NCBI GenBank assembly: GCA_948099385.1
Contig: CANUEZ040000165.1
Span: forward strand, 3,670,501-3,734,500
DNA: 64,000 nucleotides
DNA from: Fasciola hepatica
Lineage: Eukaryota; Platyhelminthes; Trematoda; Plagiorchiida; Fasciolidae
Reading direction: 5' to 3'
Below the pieces are notes generated by a model that did no database searches, was not told where the DNA came from, and saw only the letters and a program-made list of their open reading frames with translations. The position numbers and the translations under genes are program-made. Positions 1 to 18,770 of the stretch are shown in pieces. Position 1 is the first letter of the stretch. The number at the start of each line of letters is the position of its first letter.

Positions 1-2375
1 TTGCCCAGATTGTTGATATTTGCACAGTAATGTAGCCTACAATGGCATTGCGCATTCCCCTCCATTGTTGGTCCAAGTATATTTTCCGATCTTTTTTATT
101 TTCATCATTTCGTTAACATTCGGATAAACAAAATAAACTTCGTATACTTTACATTTTGAACAACTTGCTGACGATTTCGCTTGTAAATACAGATATCTCA
201 ACTGACTCCTTCTGTGAATATGAGCTGTTCAAGCGTGCAGGGTTCTTTCGTGAAGTACGTAACTATTTACAGTGCCCCACTTAGCACGTGTTCTGGTTTA
301 AAAGAGGAAAGTCGCCGAGAAACATCAGTGGTGGAACCAGTTTCTCCTGCTTATTTCGAAGTACCATAATTTTGGTTGAAATGTGAGTTTGTTTTATTTG
401 TACAATAAGGTACAATACAATCACTAGCCGGGTGCATGGAGCGTTACGCACAGTATGTATATGTTGGTTGACGAAAATCAGGACACCAAAGTTCCGGCGG
501 AAAAAGTTATATACAGTTAGGAGCGAACGTTTCCCGACTTGTAGTTATGGCACTACCAACTGTTCTCACTTCATGTTTACCAAAGATTCATGGTGTACGC
601 ATCACAGAAATTCCCATGACGACATCACAGAAAAAAGAGGATACATTCCAAGTCACCAATGTGTGAATGTTCTGAATCCACTCTGGGCTATTTTCTGACG
701 TAACATCAGTATAAATACTCCATAGTGGACTATTTTAAAGTGCACTCATCCAATAATTTCCTCAGTGGCATACAGTGAATAAGTATTCTGCAAATACAGG
801 CACATAGAGATAGCAGCACATTCGTTTCTCCTTGAAACTTCCTTCTGTTGACTTGAAAAGAAAGATGGTCGTTTTATGCCGAGGTGATCAGTCGATATAA
901 TCAAGCTCATATTGCACCTCCAATCTCTAGCTTAGCACAGTATTCGCCTCGTATGTCAGTTCAAATTTATTATCATTTTCTTCCGGTTATAGATTCAGAA
1001 TAAAATCATTGCTGGGCCCATTTTGAGTGCACTCAGTAGGTAATGTTGTGGTTTTCCTTCAGATAGCTTCGTATGGATGGTATCAGTGAGAACTGCAAAT
1101 AGAATCATATGGCGACATGCGCAGAAATTGTGTACCCTGGAGAAGGTGGACCAGGGAGTACGAAGCGTGCATGCGTGCTCCTGTATGCACTGCATTTATC
1201 AATGTCTCAGGCGGATAGGTGGGTAGAATCGGAGTAAGACTGGACATCAAATGGTACACTTGGTTGAAAAGGTGCAGATGGATCTTGGCGGGCCGTGTGG
1301 CGTTTACGAGACTCGCGACAATTCAGTCCTCATTGTTGTTGTTCTCTTATGTTCATCCAATCATGGTTGTTTTCCCACTCATGACTCAACCTGTTAGCAT
1401 ACTCCTCACTGTTGTACGCACTGAAATGACCGTTTGTTTATTCGCCTCAATTTGACGTCACCCTCCCGGCATTGAATAATCCGTTATTCCAAGTATCCCA
1501 CAATTACTTGTGACTATTGTCTCTGACAATCCGTTTGAACTTGAACCCCTGTTCGATGATTAAACCTGTCTCGTTGATTGACCCTGTGATGGATAACTGT
1601 TCAAAGCCCCCCTTTTCTCTACAGTGCAATGTACGTTATGTGCATATTTGCACTGAATTCGTCTTCGTAATTGACTGGGTTTGCCTTGGTTCTGCACGCA
1701 GCTGAACAAGCTTGGTACGAAAACTAGGTCCATGAAATCTATTCCAACAAGTTCAACGCTCGTTGACTTTCTCCGGCTTCCTCTTGGCCTCTGCCAGTTT
1801 GGGTTGAGATATTTGTTGTAGTTCGTCAGTATACAAATCAAGTAAAACTAACTTTGTCTTTTTTGGGATAACTGTCCCTCTCATCCCTTCGGAATACTGT
1901 ATTACTATGGGTCTTTACTTAGACGTTTCAGTGCGTGATCCCTCAGCAGTTCAAAGTACTCAATAGTGAATAATACCATAAGAAAACGAACTGCACGGTG
2001 AATGCTTACATTTAAAAAATGTCGGACTTCCGGTATTTGAACCTGTCATGCTTAGTGTTGAATCTGTTTTGCCTGTTTCAATCCTGCTCATTCATGACCA
2101 CCAACCCGTGCTACGTTCGGACCGGTTTGACATTCCTAATTCATTTGACGTTGACCACATGGTTGCACGGCTATCAGTTCACACGATTTAGTTTCTGAGG
2201 AGAGCGCGTCACTCCAACTAGGCCTAGACATCGAACAAAGTTGATTAAAGTTCAGAATCGGACGTACGTATCTAACACTAAGGATTGAAGTACTAAACTT
2301 TCATCCTCGAGTTTTGTAAGATGTCGGTAGATGGAAAACAGTGATGACTAGATGAGAACGGCTGTTCCCCGCCCA
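1..2375. other. Anonymous AT-rich sequence, no gene recognised
   Basis: Only short reading frames (under 100 codons) lie here, on both strands and without recognisable motifs. No repeat family or promoter could be identified by eye. Treated as intergenic or intronic. Confidence 0.5.
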
Positions 2376-2388
2376 CCCCCCCCCCCCC
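2376..2388. repeat. Poly(C) run
   Basis: A run of 13 C residues inside a C-rich stretch that begins around 2366. It is a homopolymer and on the minus strand a G-tract. No flanking repeat unit was recognised. Confidence 0.85.
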
Positions 2389-8578
<6,190 letters not shown>

Positions 8579-8690
8579 CCAATCTGCAAAATACCAAAAA
8601 ACAAAAACGAACTCCATGAGCACAAAACTCAATCAGTGTCTCATCGGGTAATCACACTTACATTATTCGGTCACTGCCAACAGCCCGCAC
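8579..8690 (+). repeat. Dispersed repeat family R2, copy 1
   Basis: The segment starts with CAATCTGCAAAA, then an A-rich stretch, a CCATGAGC-like word, a CTCAATCAGTG-like word and CACTTACATTATTCGG. The same order of words recurs at 37,455 and 49,222 on the same strand. This is the most diverged of the three copies and lacks the upstream G-tract of the other two. The family is not recognised; no coding potential is evident. It may be the end of a longer mobile element. Confidence 0.45.
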
Positions 8691-11600
8691 AATAAAAGAG
8701 CCACAACCTCGGCAAACCATAAGTTTGTCCAGTATTCTGGTGAAAAATCACCCAAAATGACCGCTTCGGTTTGCCACGAACCTTGAGGTCACGTGATTGC
8801 CTGGAGTCCAAATTGAATGGAAGCAAAACAGTTGAATTCAGTCTGTTATGTAAATATGTCTCGTGTTGCTACCCCGGAATTTATGCAGGAAACTAGATGT
8901 ATCGAACACGTTGCGTGTGCTTGCCTAACGATCTAAAAACACGAGATCCATATCGTGGAAGATTATTTGAACAAATAATTATTTCGTGGAAAAATTTGAG
9001 ATAGTTACTCTTTCCTTAAAGTAGTGTACAAGCCGCTCACTCCCGCGCGACATTTTATACCAACCTTCTTTTTTCCGGTTAAATACTCCTGCTCAAAATA
9101 TGCGTTTATTGCTTACTCATTCTGATCAATATTGAATATTGCAACCTGTGAATCAACTCAACCATGTGGCTGTCTGCAATCCAAATAGCTTTTTGGATGA
9201 AACCTCCTTAGCCGGCAAATTCTAGCTTTCGAATAAACTACGTTTCACATCCTGGTTTCACATCCTAGTCCAATCGTTCGTTGTGTGAAATACAGCAACT
9301 GTCTAGCAAAATCATTCGTGATAACCCCACACCTGGGAAGCTTGTGTGTGTAAGCTTGAAAGTGAGATCTGTGGTGAAAATACTCTGTTAGACAGTTGGT
9401 ATTGCCAGATTATGATTATATCCGAGTCTGCTACGGTCCGTTTCACTCCCGGAATAGGCTATTACTATTTCGTGTTTCACGTTTTTTCGTGGACCTGTAG
9501 CTATATATTGCAATCTGAAATCAATAAGTAAAAGTACTGCTTAGTAGTATTTATCTCAAGGAAATGTAGTTAAGTAATATGTTCAGAACAATAAAGATCA
9601 ATAGTGCAAATTATCAGGACTTTTATTCCTCGTGTTTTCAGAACAAAACCTACAGATGCGTGACTGCTATCCTGACCCAGTAAGGCCTCTTCCCATAGGT
9701 GATTGGTGTCGACATATTGAGCAAACATTTCGAAGCAAGAATCAAATCAGACAACGTAGGTCTCTTTTCTTTTTCAGAAAGGCTGTGATATAATTGTTTC
9801 ACACAACATTTAACCAAAAACCCATCACTGAAAGAACTATTCTGTTCTTTCAACTCTTTGTCTTCGTAGGAACAGAAATATACGATTTACGCAGGTAAAA
9901 CTGTCATGAATGAAAAGTTTTCATTTTTATCAATCAGCTGAAATATAACACGCACCCATCCCCCACCCCGTGGATCGCCCACCTAGCATGCACTGGACCC
10001 TGCCCAGTGGATTGAGCATGACTAGCGATTGCTGATTAGGATGGGACTGAAAACGATTTGCTTATCACGTCAGTAACCTCATCGATACTATCACGGCCAC
10101 GTAAAAACAAACAAGGTGAGTTATCAGTTATCAAAACGTGCTTTGTCATTATTACCAACTCCTGTAGGTGAAAGCTGGGGAGGTGAGGGTTAGAGAGAAT
10201 AAATGATCACATGAGTTAGGAATGTCCTTTACCAATAGTGCTGTGGATCAATCTCTTCAATCTAATCAGGTGACTACCCGTCATTTTCATGAGACTAAGT
10301 TTCATCGACAGTCATGGGTAAAGTAATAGAACCAATAGGGATAATAATAATAAATAGTAAAATGAAGAATAAAATGAGATCATTACTTCGGATCAACCTT
10401 CGGTGCACCGTTTCTTGGGAACGACCGAAAAATTACTCTACGACTTAACTCCCTAGTTTTCAATTTGCTGCTTTCCAATTTATTGTTATCTTTCATCAAA
10501 CAAGTAAAGTTGTTCTCCTTTCAATGCAAAAATTGCAATATTATAAACACTATTACGTTAACAAAAGCATTGCATGGTGCACCGAATTTTCAATTCACTA
10601 CATACGTTGTATTCCTCTTCAACATACCCAGACCTCTTCTCCACCTTAGCTATTTTTGCATAAAGATCCACTCGCCGACTTAGATTTGTGCATATTTATT
10701 TGACTGAACTTCCGGACGGGTTGTTTTAAAAAGCACTCACCTCTGAGCTTATTGGTGCGAGCATATCCTACAATTTGTTAGATTTGCATTAGCAAAGTGC
10801 GAACGTGGTATAGTCCGAATTGGCTCGCAACTAAGAGCCTGAAATCTGCATCACATATCACGTGCAGAATGGAGGAAAGTTCACAACGTGAACGTCGATG
10901 GCCAACCTTGAGCTGGAAGACCTGATCAAACAATACTGAATGCTGATTAGGAAACGTGTGAGGAAACGTAATTACAATCCTAAATGAACAAATTTTATTG
11001 TTTTACCATTTACCGTTTACCATGTATTTCGACAAATAAATCTAAATAATAAATCCGCTCACACCGAGGCGCAGCCTCGAAAAAGCATAACCAATTTCGG
11101 TTTTTCGAAGGTTTCACGCCTTATCAATCAGTTCATCTACAGTAACTCTAGCGTTACATTGGCAGAATGGATCGCCGTATGGTTCAACAATTCTGGATCA
11201 CGTACTTAATGGGTTATCAAAATCCACAACGCAAACCGCTGTGGCTACACAGAATAAAGTGAAACCTTCAACTTATTTGGTGCCAAAATGACATTGCATC
11301 AGTTCACGAATTGACCTGGATAAATATGCATGAGAAATATTGCCCGATCCAGTACCAAAGCCGTTGGCTTTCTGCGAACCGCTACTTGTCATAATATATC
11401 AGCCAGTGTCGTGCTTAAAAACCACTGACGAACTATTTCCTCATATTAGATTTCATCAACAATATAATCTATGAATACCTCTGCACTTTGAGGCTGGAAT
11501 AAAGAAGGGAAGTGGAAAGACAATGAAGCCTTAGGGAGTACTGTCCACATTTTAGGTTTTCTATTTTTGCTATCCTACTTCTGCGGGTATTGAAGTACAG

Positions 11601-14600
11601 GAACATGATTCACATCGTTCACAACACATTTACCTGAAGAACGATAACTTTCATCAGTGCACATATTCACTAGTCCTCAATTCTTCAACGAACAGAATGT
11701 GATGTGTGAAAGGCTCTGATTTACATACAAGGCTCTTTTAACTCGAACAACACACAGACACTTCCATTCCATAGTATCATGGCTCCGATTCTGGACCGCT
11801 CCACACACCTCGAATCCGCAGTAAGATTAAGCTCAATGCACGTGACCGTCTTTTCATTTGCACCCGGCCCTTAATTGACTCTTAATAGGGCTCCCAGTAC
11901 TCATCATTTATGAACAAATCAGTACAACGCACCAGTTCTATGCAGGCCCATGCGTTTGATTCCTACTCTTCGTGAATATTCTTGCATGAGGTTGAGTGAG
12001 GTATTACGTGGTCTTCATGAGAATAACGTATTTGAATTGTATGCGTGCGTTGCAAGTGATTGGTTATATGCAAAACGAATAATGAAGTCAATCCTTGAAA
12101 GATTCCTTGTGTTCATTCCTCACCTGATCGGTCACATTTTACTGGTATCCGGTAGTTGTTCAAATAATTGTTTCGCAATTGTCCAGCGGTTATCCAGTGA
12201 CTGAAAATAACATGACCCTAGGAGATGATTCGCGTGAGATAAAAAAACATCCTTTGCTACTTGCACGCATCTAGTTGCATTTCAGTTACCAATCACTTCA
12301 TCTCACTGTCCGTGTGTTTGTTTCTCTATTTTACGTAACACACACACACACATTGAGCTGTACTACTTGGGGTATCATCCAGCCACATATATCTAAGATA
12401 ATAAGTATGCCTTTTGCCCACACGCTTCGTTCAAGAGTCTGATCTCTTCAGGACACACTTACCCATGGCTATTCCACGTCACGGTTATTCGAGTGAATTT
12501 CGAATGAGGGTTGCGAACAGGCATACACTCGTAAACAGAATCTCTTACTGGAACAGACTCAACAGGTTTTCATTGTCACTCGATTGAACATCTTTCCAAC
12601 AAGCACACTTCATCAAGATGTTCTGGACACTTGACGCACAATAATATCCATTTTGTTTCTGACACAACAATAAAGCAAAAAACCAATCAATTTTATCGCT
12701 TGTGTTTAAAACATGCTATATTGAATCATTTAGGTATATGATCTGTATTTGATTAATATGAACGAAGCTGACGTACTAAAGAAACATTCACTCTACCAAA
12801 CTGGAGCTCTAAGTTCACCGAATAGTGGACATGATCGTCAACCAGAATCCTACTGAATAACTATGCCAATAAGGAAATAAATAATCGATTCAAAATAACC
12901 AAAAGTATCGTGAGGCAAAACTGTGAGCCTCGATCACTATTTATGTGATCAATAATCCCCATCATCTCTAACTACCTGTCTTATTAGTCCGATCCCATTA
13001 CATGTCGCAATATACTGTGGTGTAATGGCATGATAAATAATCATCGAAAACAAGCATCCTCGTCAATGTTTTCCCAAACCTCCTCGTTGTGGATTTTTGG
13101 ACAAAATTTTGGCACTATGGTTTGACAGATGACTTCGGAAAAGTGATTGCATGATGGCATTCGAAGAATCGGGGTGAATGAAAGACATAACCATCCACTT
13201 ACGGAAGTTGTGTTTTCGAAGAGAGTTCATTACTACAGTTTACTTTAATATCCGCTCCAGTCAGTGAAAGGCATGTATAATGGTATTAGAGAATTCAGAT
13301 AGTGAAATCTACGATAAGGTCGCCTGGTTCAATTTTTCATATGATTCGTAAATGTTGATACCACAGGGCCTTCACAACCAGAAGCGACTTCTTAAGTATG
13401 ATTTGACACTCAAGATGGCAAAAATACTAGGATTTGCTGAATGTAGCTTTTTTGATACATTTTGACCACTGCTGGTGGTCCTGAATAACGAATTTTCTCC
13501 CACGGACCAACTTGATAGTTATCACTAGCTCACGATCAATGGCCTTCCTGTTTAGGTTGTCAACGTTTCATTGCCAGCCAGGTAACAGCATCACTTGCAA
13601 TAAAAGCTCCAACAAAACGATGCTTACCATGGTCACATTTTGATTTCGCGACAGAACTTGCTTCAAAATATGTAAACCGACTAACATACACAGCATATTC
13701 CAGGATTTCCGAGGAAAATGTGTGCTGACTGAGTGTTGTACGCCTCCATGATGATGCCAGTACTATTTTTGGTTCTGCTCTCGTAAAATAACTCTGGTCT
13801 CACAACGGACAATAAGAGCTAGACAATAAATCGCTTTTAGAGACCGTACTATTGAAAAAGTGTCGATTTTATTCAGAATAACCGAGTTATCGTTTGATCG
13901 GAAAATGTCACCACGGGTAGTTCACGTCATGCTTCCCTTTGTGGAGTTCTGTCTTTGTTAATTCAATGTGTTCATCTGCTCTGCCTCGTCCATATTTGTT
14001 CGCCAGCAATGAACTGATCAGTCGATGAGTAAAATAAATACTGCACCACACTACCATCCAAACAGGGTTGTAGACCTCGTGATATTAAATAAGCTCACGC
14101 TTTGAGTCCTCCAGATGTATAACTAGTATTTCATTATTCTACTACCGAATGAATAACTCATGTCCCACGAGATGGACTACGGCTGAATTGATATAGGATT
14201 TGAAAGTTGCCGTGATTTCATCCTGCACGGAAATTGTGTAGCAGGACTTTACTTAATCTCTTGGTTTTCCATGTGCAAATTACGAGGCGTTTATTCTGCG
14301 AAAACTAAATTTCTTGTAATAAGTCATCATATACATTGTGTATATTTTATCCCCATAAATGCATTCCGCTCTTTCACAATACTATAATCTAGGTGTTTTA
14401 TTCATAGTTACTTAAGTTCCTTTATCGTTTGTTGGTATCAAAATATGACCGACTTTGCAAACAGTCAGGTCTGTGACATATCCCCAATTATAACTGAAGC
14501 ATACCACCATCCCAACGGCTTTCTACGCTGATTGCACCAAACCCACACCATACAAGCACATAAATGTGTCCACAACCACTTCTTCTTTACCTATATCTTA

Positions 14601-15420
14601 CTTTAAATTGTTTAGTCTTACTGTTATTGATTCTTTCGTATCAAATTGTACGCATCAGCATAAGTTGCAACGTTATCATAGTTTTCATTAGTCATAGAAC
14701 TAATAAATAAAACCGTCGGATGTGGATCGTTATGTTCGTTTGTCCCCAGTGTATCCCTCATCTGTCTTTCCCTTCTCATGGCATTCATGGAGCTGTGTTA
14801 TATTGAACCTAGAATATATCAGCGAAGCACCTGAGTGAGCATTCAGTTAGCATACAGATCCGGCAAATGGTTGCATGATCTGAATACCGGATGGGAACAA
14901 TCAGCTAATGAGTCTTCTGGATGCATGAGTTAGCCTGATTCACTGGGATGCCCACAATCGTATGCTGATACAAATATTTTCACAAAAAGAACGAATAACG
15001 AGTATAAACACTTCTGAAACTCACGGGAAGTTTTTCAAATTGTAAAACCCAGCTGTAATGAACCAAACGAGAAAGTCGTTAGTAGAAGACTTCACTAAAG
15101 CGGCCGTTCGAACTCACGCAGAGAGAGACACTGAGGTTACAGTGTTCGCCACGGTTTCCAACTGAAGGATGAACGCTTCTGGTGTGCGGAGTTTGTGTGT
15201 TTGTGCAGGTAAAGGAAATCGGAGAAACGCTAACCCAGCCAACACGCATATTATGCAGTCTGGTCGTATATGCGCAAATATATTTTAAAATGTTCATACG
15301 TGAGCGCTTTGGGCTCAGGCTACACTGTGATCTCGATTCAAAAACCAGTTTTGTAGCTCAACTGATGAACAAACTGAGCACTTGTTTTTCGAAATGATTA
15401 GTAATTTGTTGTGTCTGAAT
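8691..15420. other. Anonymous sequence, no gene recognised
   Basis: Only scattered short frames occur. A short AC run lies near 12.34 kb. Stretches near 11,000-11,050 and 29,395-29,455 share a few words (CATTTACC/CCATGTATTT and an ATAAATCTAAAT-like tail), which could be a minor repeat but is not supported well enough to annotate. Confidence 0.4.
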
Positions 15421-15536
15421 GGCAAAAGAGTACCGGGTACGCATGTCTGAGGAGTGACTACAATCATGAATCTGGTCGTGTGCTTCCGGTGAGATTCTGC
15501 CCAGTCATCGAGATACAACACCATACTATTTATTTC
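15421..15536 (-). repeat. Dispersed repeat family R1, copy 1 (minus)
   Basis: Read on the minus strand this segment contains AGTATGGTGTTGTATCT, then CACCGGAAGCAC and GCGTACCCGGT, in the same order and spacing as the plus-strand copy at 54,298-54,414. The two are about 75% identical by eye. Both encode a similar peptide with the core SMVLYLDD and ending CVPG, so the family may once have been part of a coding element, but the copies are short and the family is unidentified. LYLDD here should not be read as an RT catalytic motif: no other RT motif flanks it. Confidence 0.6.
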
Positions 15537-18500
15537 GGTAATATATACTTGGGACTGTATGCCCTTGTTCTGATAATTATCCATGTGAAACGGCCACTTA
15601 CCTTCGGAAGAATCATCTGTGGTTCTAAAATAAGAATCTTCGTCCACCCGATTCAAATGAGATGAAGGGTTTGAGCATTTGTTCGTTTAAAGTTTGATAG
15701 AAGGGAGCCAGTGTATTTCATGTTGCATCAAACTCGAATCTGAAGTACGTTTTTTAACATTGAAACTACTTACCATGGACCCGTTCCAGAAGTGAGTGGC
15801 ACGGCCGTTCAACACAGTGGGTATAGAACTGAAGCCTGAATGGTCTTCATCAGTAACCTCTCAATTCAACTAATTATTTGAAGTAATACTTATTGCTATA
15901 TTTTGTTGAGTTATTCCTCCAAAGCACAGAGCTGTTCTTGGTGGCAGGTAATCGAAAGATGAGAAGTTTTGAAAACTGATTTATCATCTTTCGTTTATGA
16001 TTCCATAGTCACATGGAAATTCTCAGCCTAAACTGAATAAGGAATGCCGCAGCATTGAAGTAGAAAAAAAAAATCATTCGAATCTTCTGTTTTGTAAATG
16101 CCCAATTTTCTTCTTATATACGATTCCACCGGTCAGTTATTATGCATTGTATTATTCAATTGACGAGATAGTTCCAGATGGCTTTCAAGGTAATTCTGAT
16201 CCATTTCATTCATATCCGCGGGTACCCACCAGTGCGATCACGTAGTTGTAACTAATGTATTCGTGTTTCTAGGTGTAGCGCAGCGTGTACAGTAGCTAGC
16301 AGCCCAACATGGTCGATTTCGTCCTAGATTTGAAATAAGACCCACCTTCAGGTCATCAACAAAGTTAAACCACCCTTCATTGATTGATGGCACTTTGTTT
16401 TTATGTTTCCGAAAATATCAGATCAAAAGACATGATGGAAACAATATGTCCTCACGGAGTTCTACGAGTAAGCATTCAATCAGTATTGATTGATCGATGA
16501 TTGGGATAAAACTTACACACACCGCACGGACGGACGTTGGAGTTGTGGATCGTGTGTTCATTCGTCATATCACTCACCGCGTGGCCCTTAGTGAGATTAT
16601 TTCTGTGTATTTTTCATCACCACCCACATGATTTAGAAGCAGAAGTTAAAACACAGAGAAGCCAGAATCCACTGGATCAGTTAGAGACAAATTTGAAAAT
16701 AATATTTCAAATGCGACTGCAAGTTACTGAATATCAATCCTCCATTCATAAGAAGACCACCGCAATATTTTGAGATTATATGGTTGAATATGTTTTGAGA
16801 TTGTACAGTTTAGATATCATCTCCTAGTCACGGCATTACTCGGTCATTTTTCATTTAAACAAATCAAAGTCCTTTATGTTCCACTTTTTTCATCTTATAA
16901 GTTGTATGGCCAACTCAGTAGTTGCCTACCATCATGGTGACATGAATTACCCGAGTCAATTGGAAAAGAGGTCCCCGATTTCACAATTCAGAATAGAAAA
17001 ATACTACCAGCTAGTCAAATCAAAACTCTTCATTCATTCAAACATGTTTTGGCAGAAACCGATTCACGAAGAGTAATCCTGAGCATTAAGAGAAACTGAT
17101 GTGTAGAAGAAATTTACATTGTGACGCACTACTGGCAAATCATAGAATATGCCCATTGATTTATGAAACGGCTTGTAGCACGAAGGAGTTTCTATTTTAT
17201 TCATCATTTCGGGCATTCACATATATTTTGTTAGATAAAAGAGAGTATATGTACAGCTAAAGATAACAACGAGTGAGTAGGTATGCAAAATACTGGTTTT
17301 TGGCGTTTTCTTTACAACATTTCTTCAGTGAGATACATCGTTTCGTTCCGCTTAGATTGTCCTCCTCTTCACTGGGAATAACAAAATTCTCATTTTGCCG
17401 CCTACCGTTTTGGTTTCCATGGTTTCTCGAAATGTAAACAGAAAAGAGAATGTTGATCATGAAGCTTACCAAAGCACTGTACATTTTGGGATGTACTACA
17501 AACCAAATAAGGAAAAAATGATTCATTTTGAAGAAAACCAAAAATAGAATTTGGTAAAACGATTGAGTCCAGTCTGGTAGCCGACGATCATGTTCCACGT
17601 TCTGGTTTGCTCATTGAAATAAATCCGTCGAATGAGATAGAAAAGGACGGGAGAGTGGTCTATGCTCCTAAGAAATTCGGTGTACTTCGAACATCGTTTT
17701 GAGAACTAAATTCGTTTGAATATTTTAGACGAATATTGATGAGTATCAATGTTTAGAAAAATTATATATTAGAAGGATGTTTTCACTTTTGTTCATAAAT
17801 GGCCCATTCGAGTGTAAAACGCGCTCTGAAAAGATTATCCGGGAGATAACCGAAACTTCGTTTGATTATAATCTCCACCGACAGAGTTGTATTTAGGGCA
17901 ATAAATAATAAGAAACCACATCACTTGTTTTGTGTTGGTAATTAGTGTCAGAATGAGTACCAACCGCACGCCTCTCCTTCCCGGGAATGTAAACATAAAA
18001 CCCGACTGTACCCGAAAGTAAAGATCGAAAGTGCGTTAGTTGTCACTGAGCTGAGTACCACGCATGCGACGGCGTGCATTAGCTTCAGATCCAGCAAGGT
18101 CAATAGATGAATTGCGGGATGGATAGGTTGACGAACAGCACAGAGACTGAAGCGTGACTGAATATTACCAGGAGTTTATCAGTGAATGCGAAGAATATTG
18201 ATCAACTGTCAGTGACTTAGACGTGACTGTTCATACGGGAGACACCAATATGGGACATCGATTCTTCGATGCACTCCTAAACACGTTCGGTCCTGATATA
18301 CCCATACACATCACTGTCTTACACGTATCGTTGACGACCGATGCAATGAAAATGACTCCAAACGCTGCTCCTTCAATCGAAGAACACCGGGATTTGTGGT
18401 AAAGTTATTATTCATCAGCTGGACCTTTGACAAATTTTCGAAGGCCGTATGATTGACAGGTTGAAGATGGACAAACATCATTGAAAATACAAGATCGGAA

Positions 18501-18654
18501 TTGCAAAGTGGATACATGGGCGAAGTCTCCTACAATGATATGGAGATTGTCACCAATAAATGGTGAAGGAAAAATTAGGAATGGATAATAAAAGAAAATT
18601 CGCACTTGAGTAGTAGGAGATTAGATTCGTATATAATATGATTCATCATGCAGC
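15537..18654. other. Anonymous sequence, no gene recognised
   Basis: Several frames of 65-113 codons occur on both strands without recognisable motifs or paired splice signals. No repeats were detected by eye. Confidence 0.4.
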
Positions 18655-18770
18655 TTGAATGGAAGCACTGTACAGCTGTTTCATCTTTGTTGGGAATCAT
18701 CAGCAGTGCACATCCACCGACCCCCCACGGGGACTCGAACCCGGGGTGAACGATTGTGAATCGAACATTA
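18655..18770 (-). mobile_element. tRNA-headed SINE with hammerhead-like body, copy A
   Basis: On the minus strand the element reads: a 5' part resembling a tRNA D/anticodon region, a clear pol III B-box GGGTTCGAGTCCC (plus-strand 18730-18742), a short G-rich linker, then a hammerhead-ribozyme-like body (18665-18709) and a tail beginning TTCCATTCAAGCT. Minus-strand copies at 27.4, 32.3 and 44.0 kb share the same order. Known background: schistosome Sm-alpha elements are pol III SINE-like repeats carrying active hammerheads, and this family fits that layout. The A-box end is not recognisable here, so the copy is probably 5'-truncated or decayed. Assignment to a named family would need alignment. 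Confidence 0.75.
18665..18709 (-). ncRNA. Hammerhead ribozyme remnant in SINE copy A
   Basis: On the minus strand the order is GCACTG, CTGATGA, a 14-nt stem-loop II segment, GAAAC, AGCTGT, A, CAGTGC. The flanking GCACTG and CAGTGC are perfectly complementary (stem I). The conserved CUGAUGA and GAAA core boxes are intact. Stem III is the loopless palindrome ACAGCTGT and is followed by A, giving a GUA cleavage triplet that fits the NUH rule. The weak point is stem II: only two adjacent pairs are evident and both flanking positions mismatch, so cleavage is probably poor. A loopless stem III is like the minimal hammerheads reported for SINE and retrozyme repeats, which work best as dimers. Confidence 0.7.

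Noticed and set aside
9950..10060. Hammerhead-like CTGATTAG followed by GAAAA on the plus strand
   Set aside because: The first core box is wrong at a required position and no stems I or III could be paired.
11000..11050. Repeat shared with 29,395-29,455
   Set aside because: Only a few short AT-rich words match, which is not enough to distinguish it from compositional similarity.
15421..15536. LYLDD in repeat R1 as an RT catalytic motif
   Set aside because: No other RT motifs occur at the expected distances in either copy.
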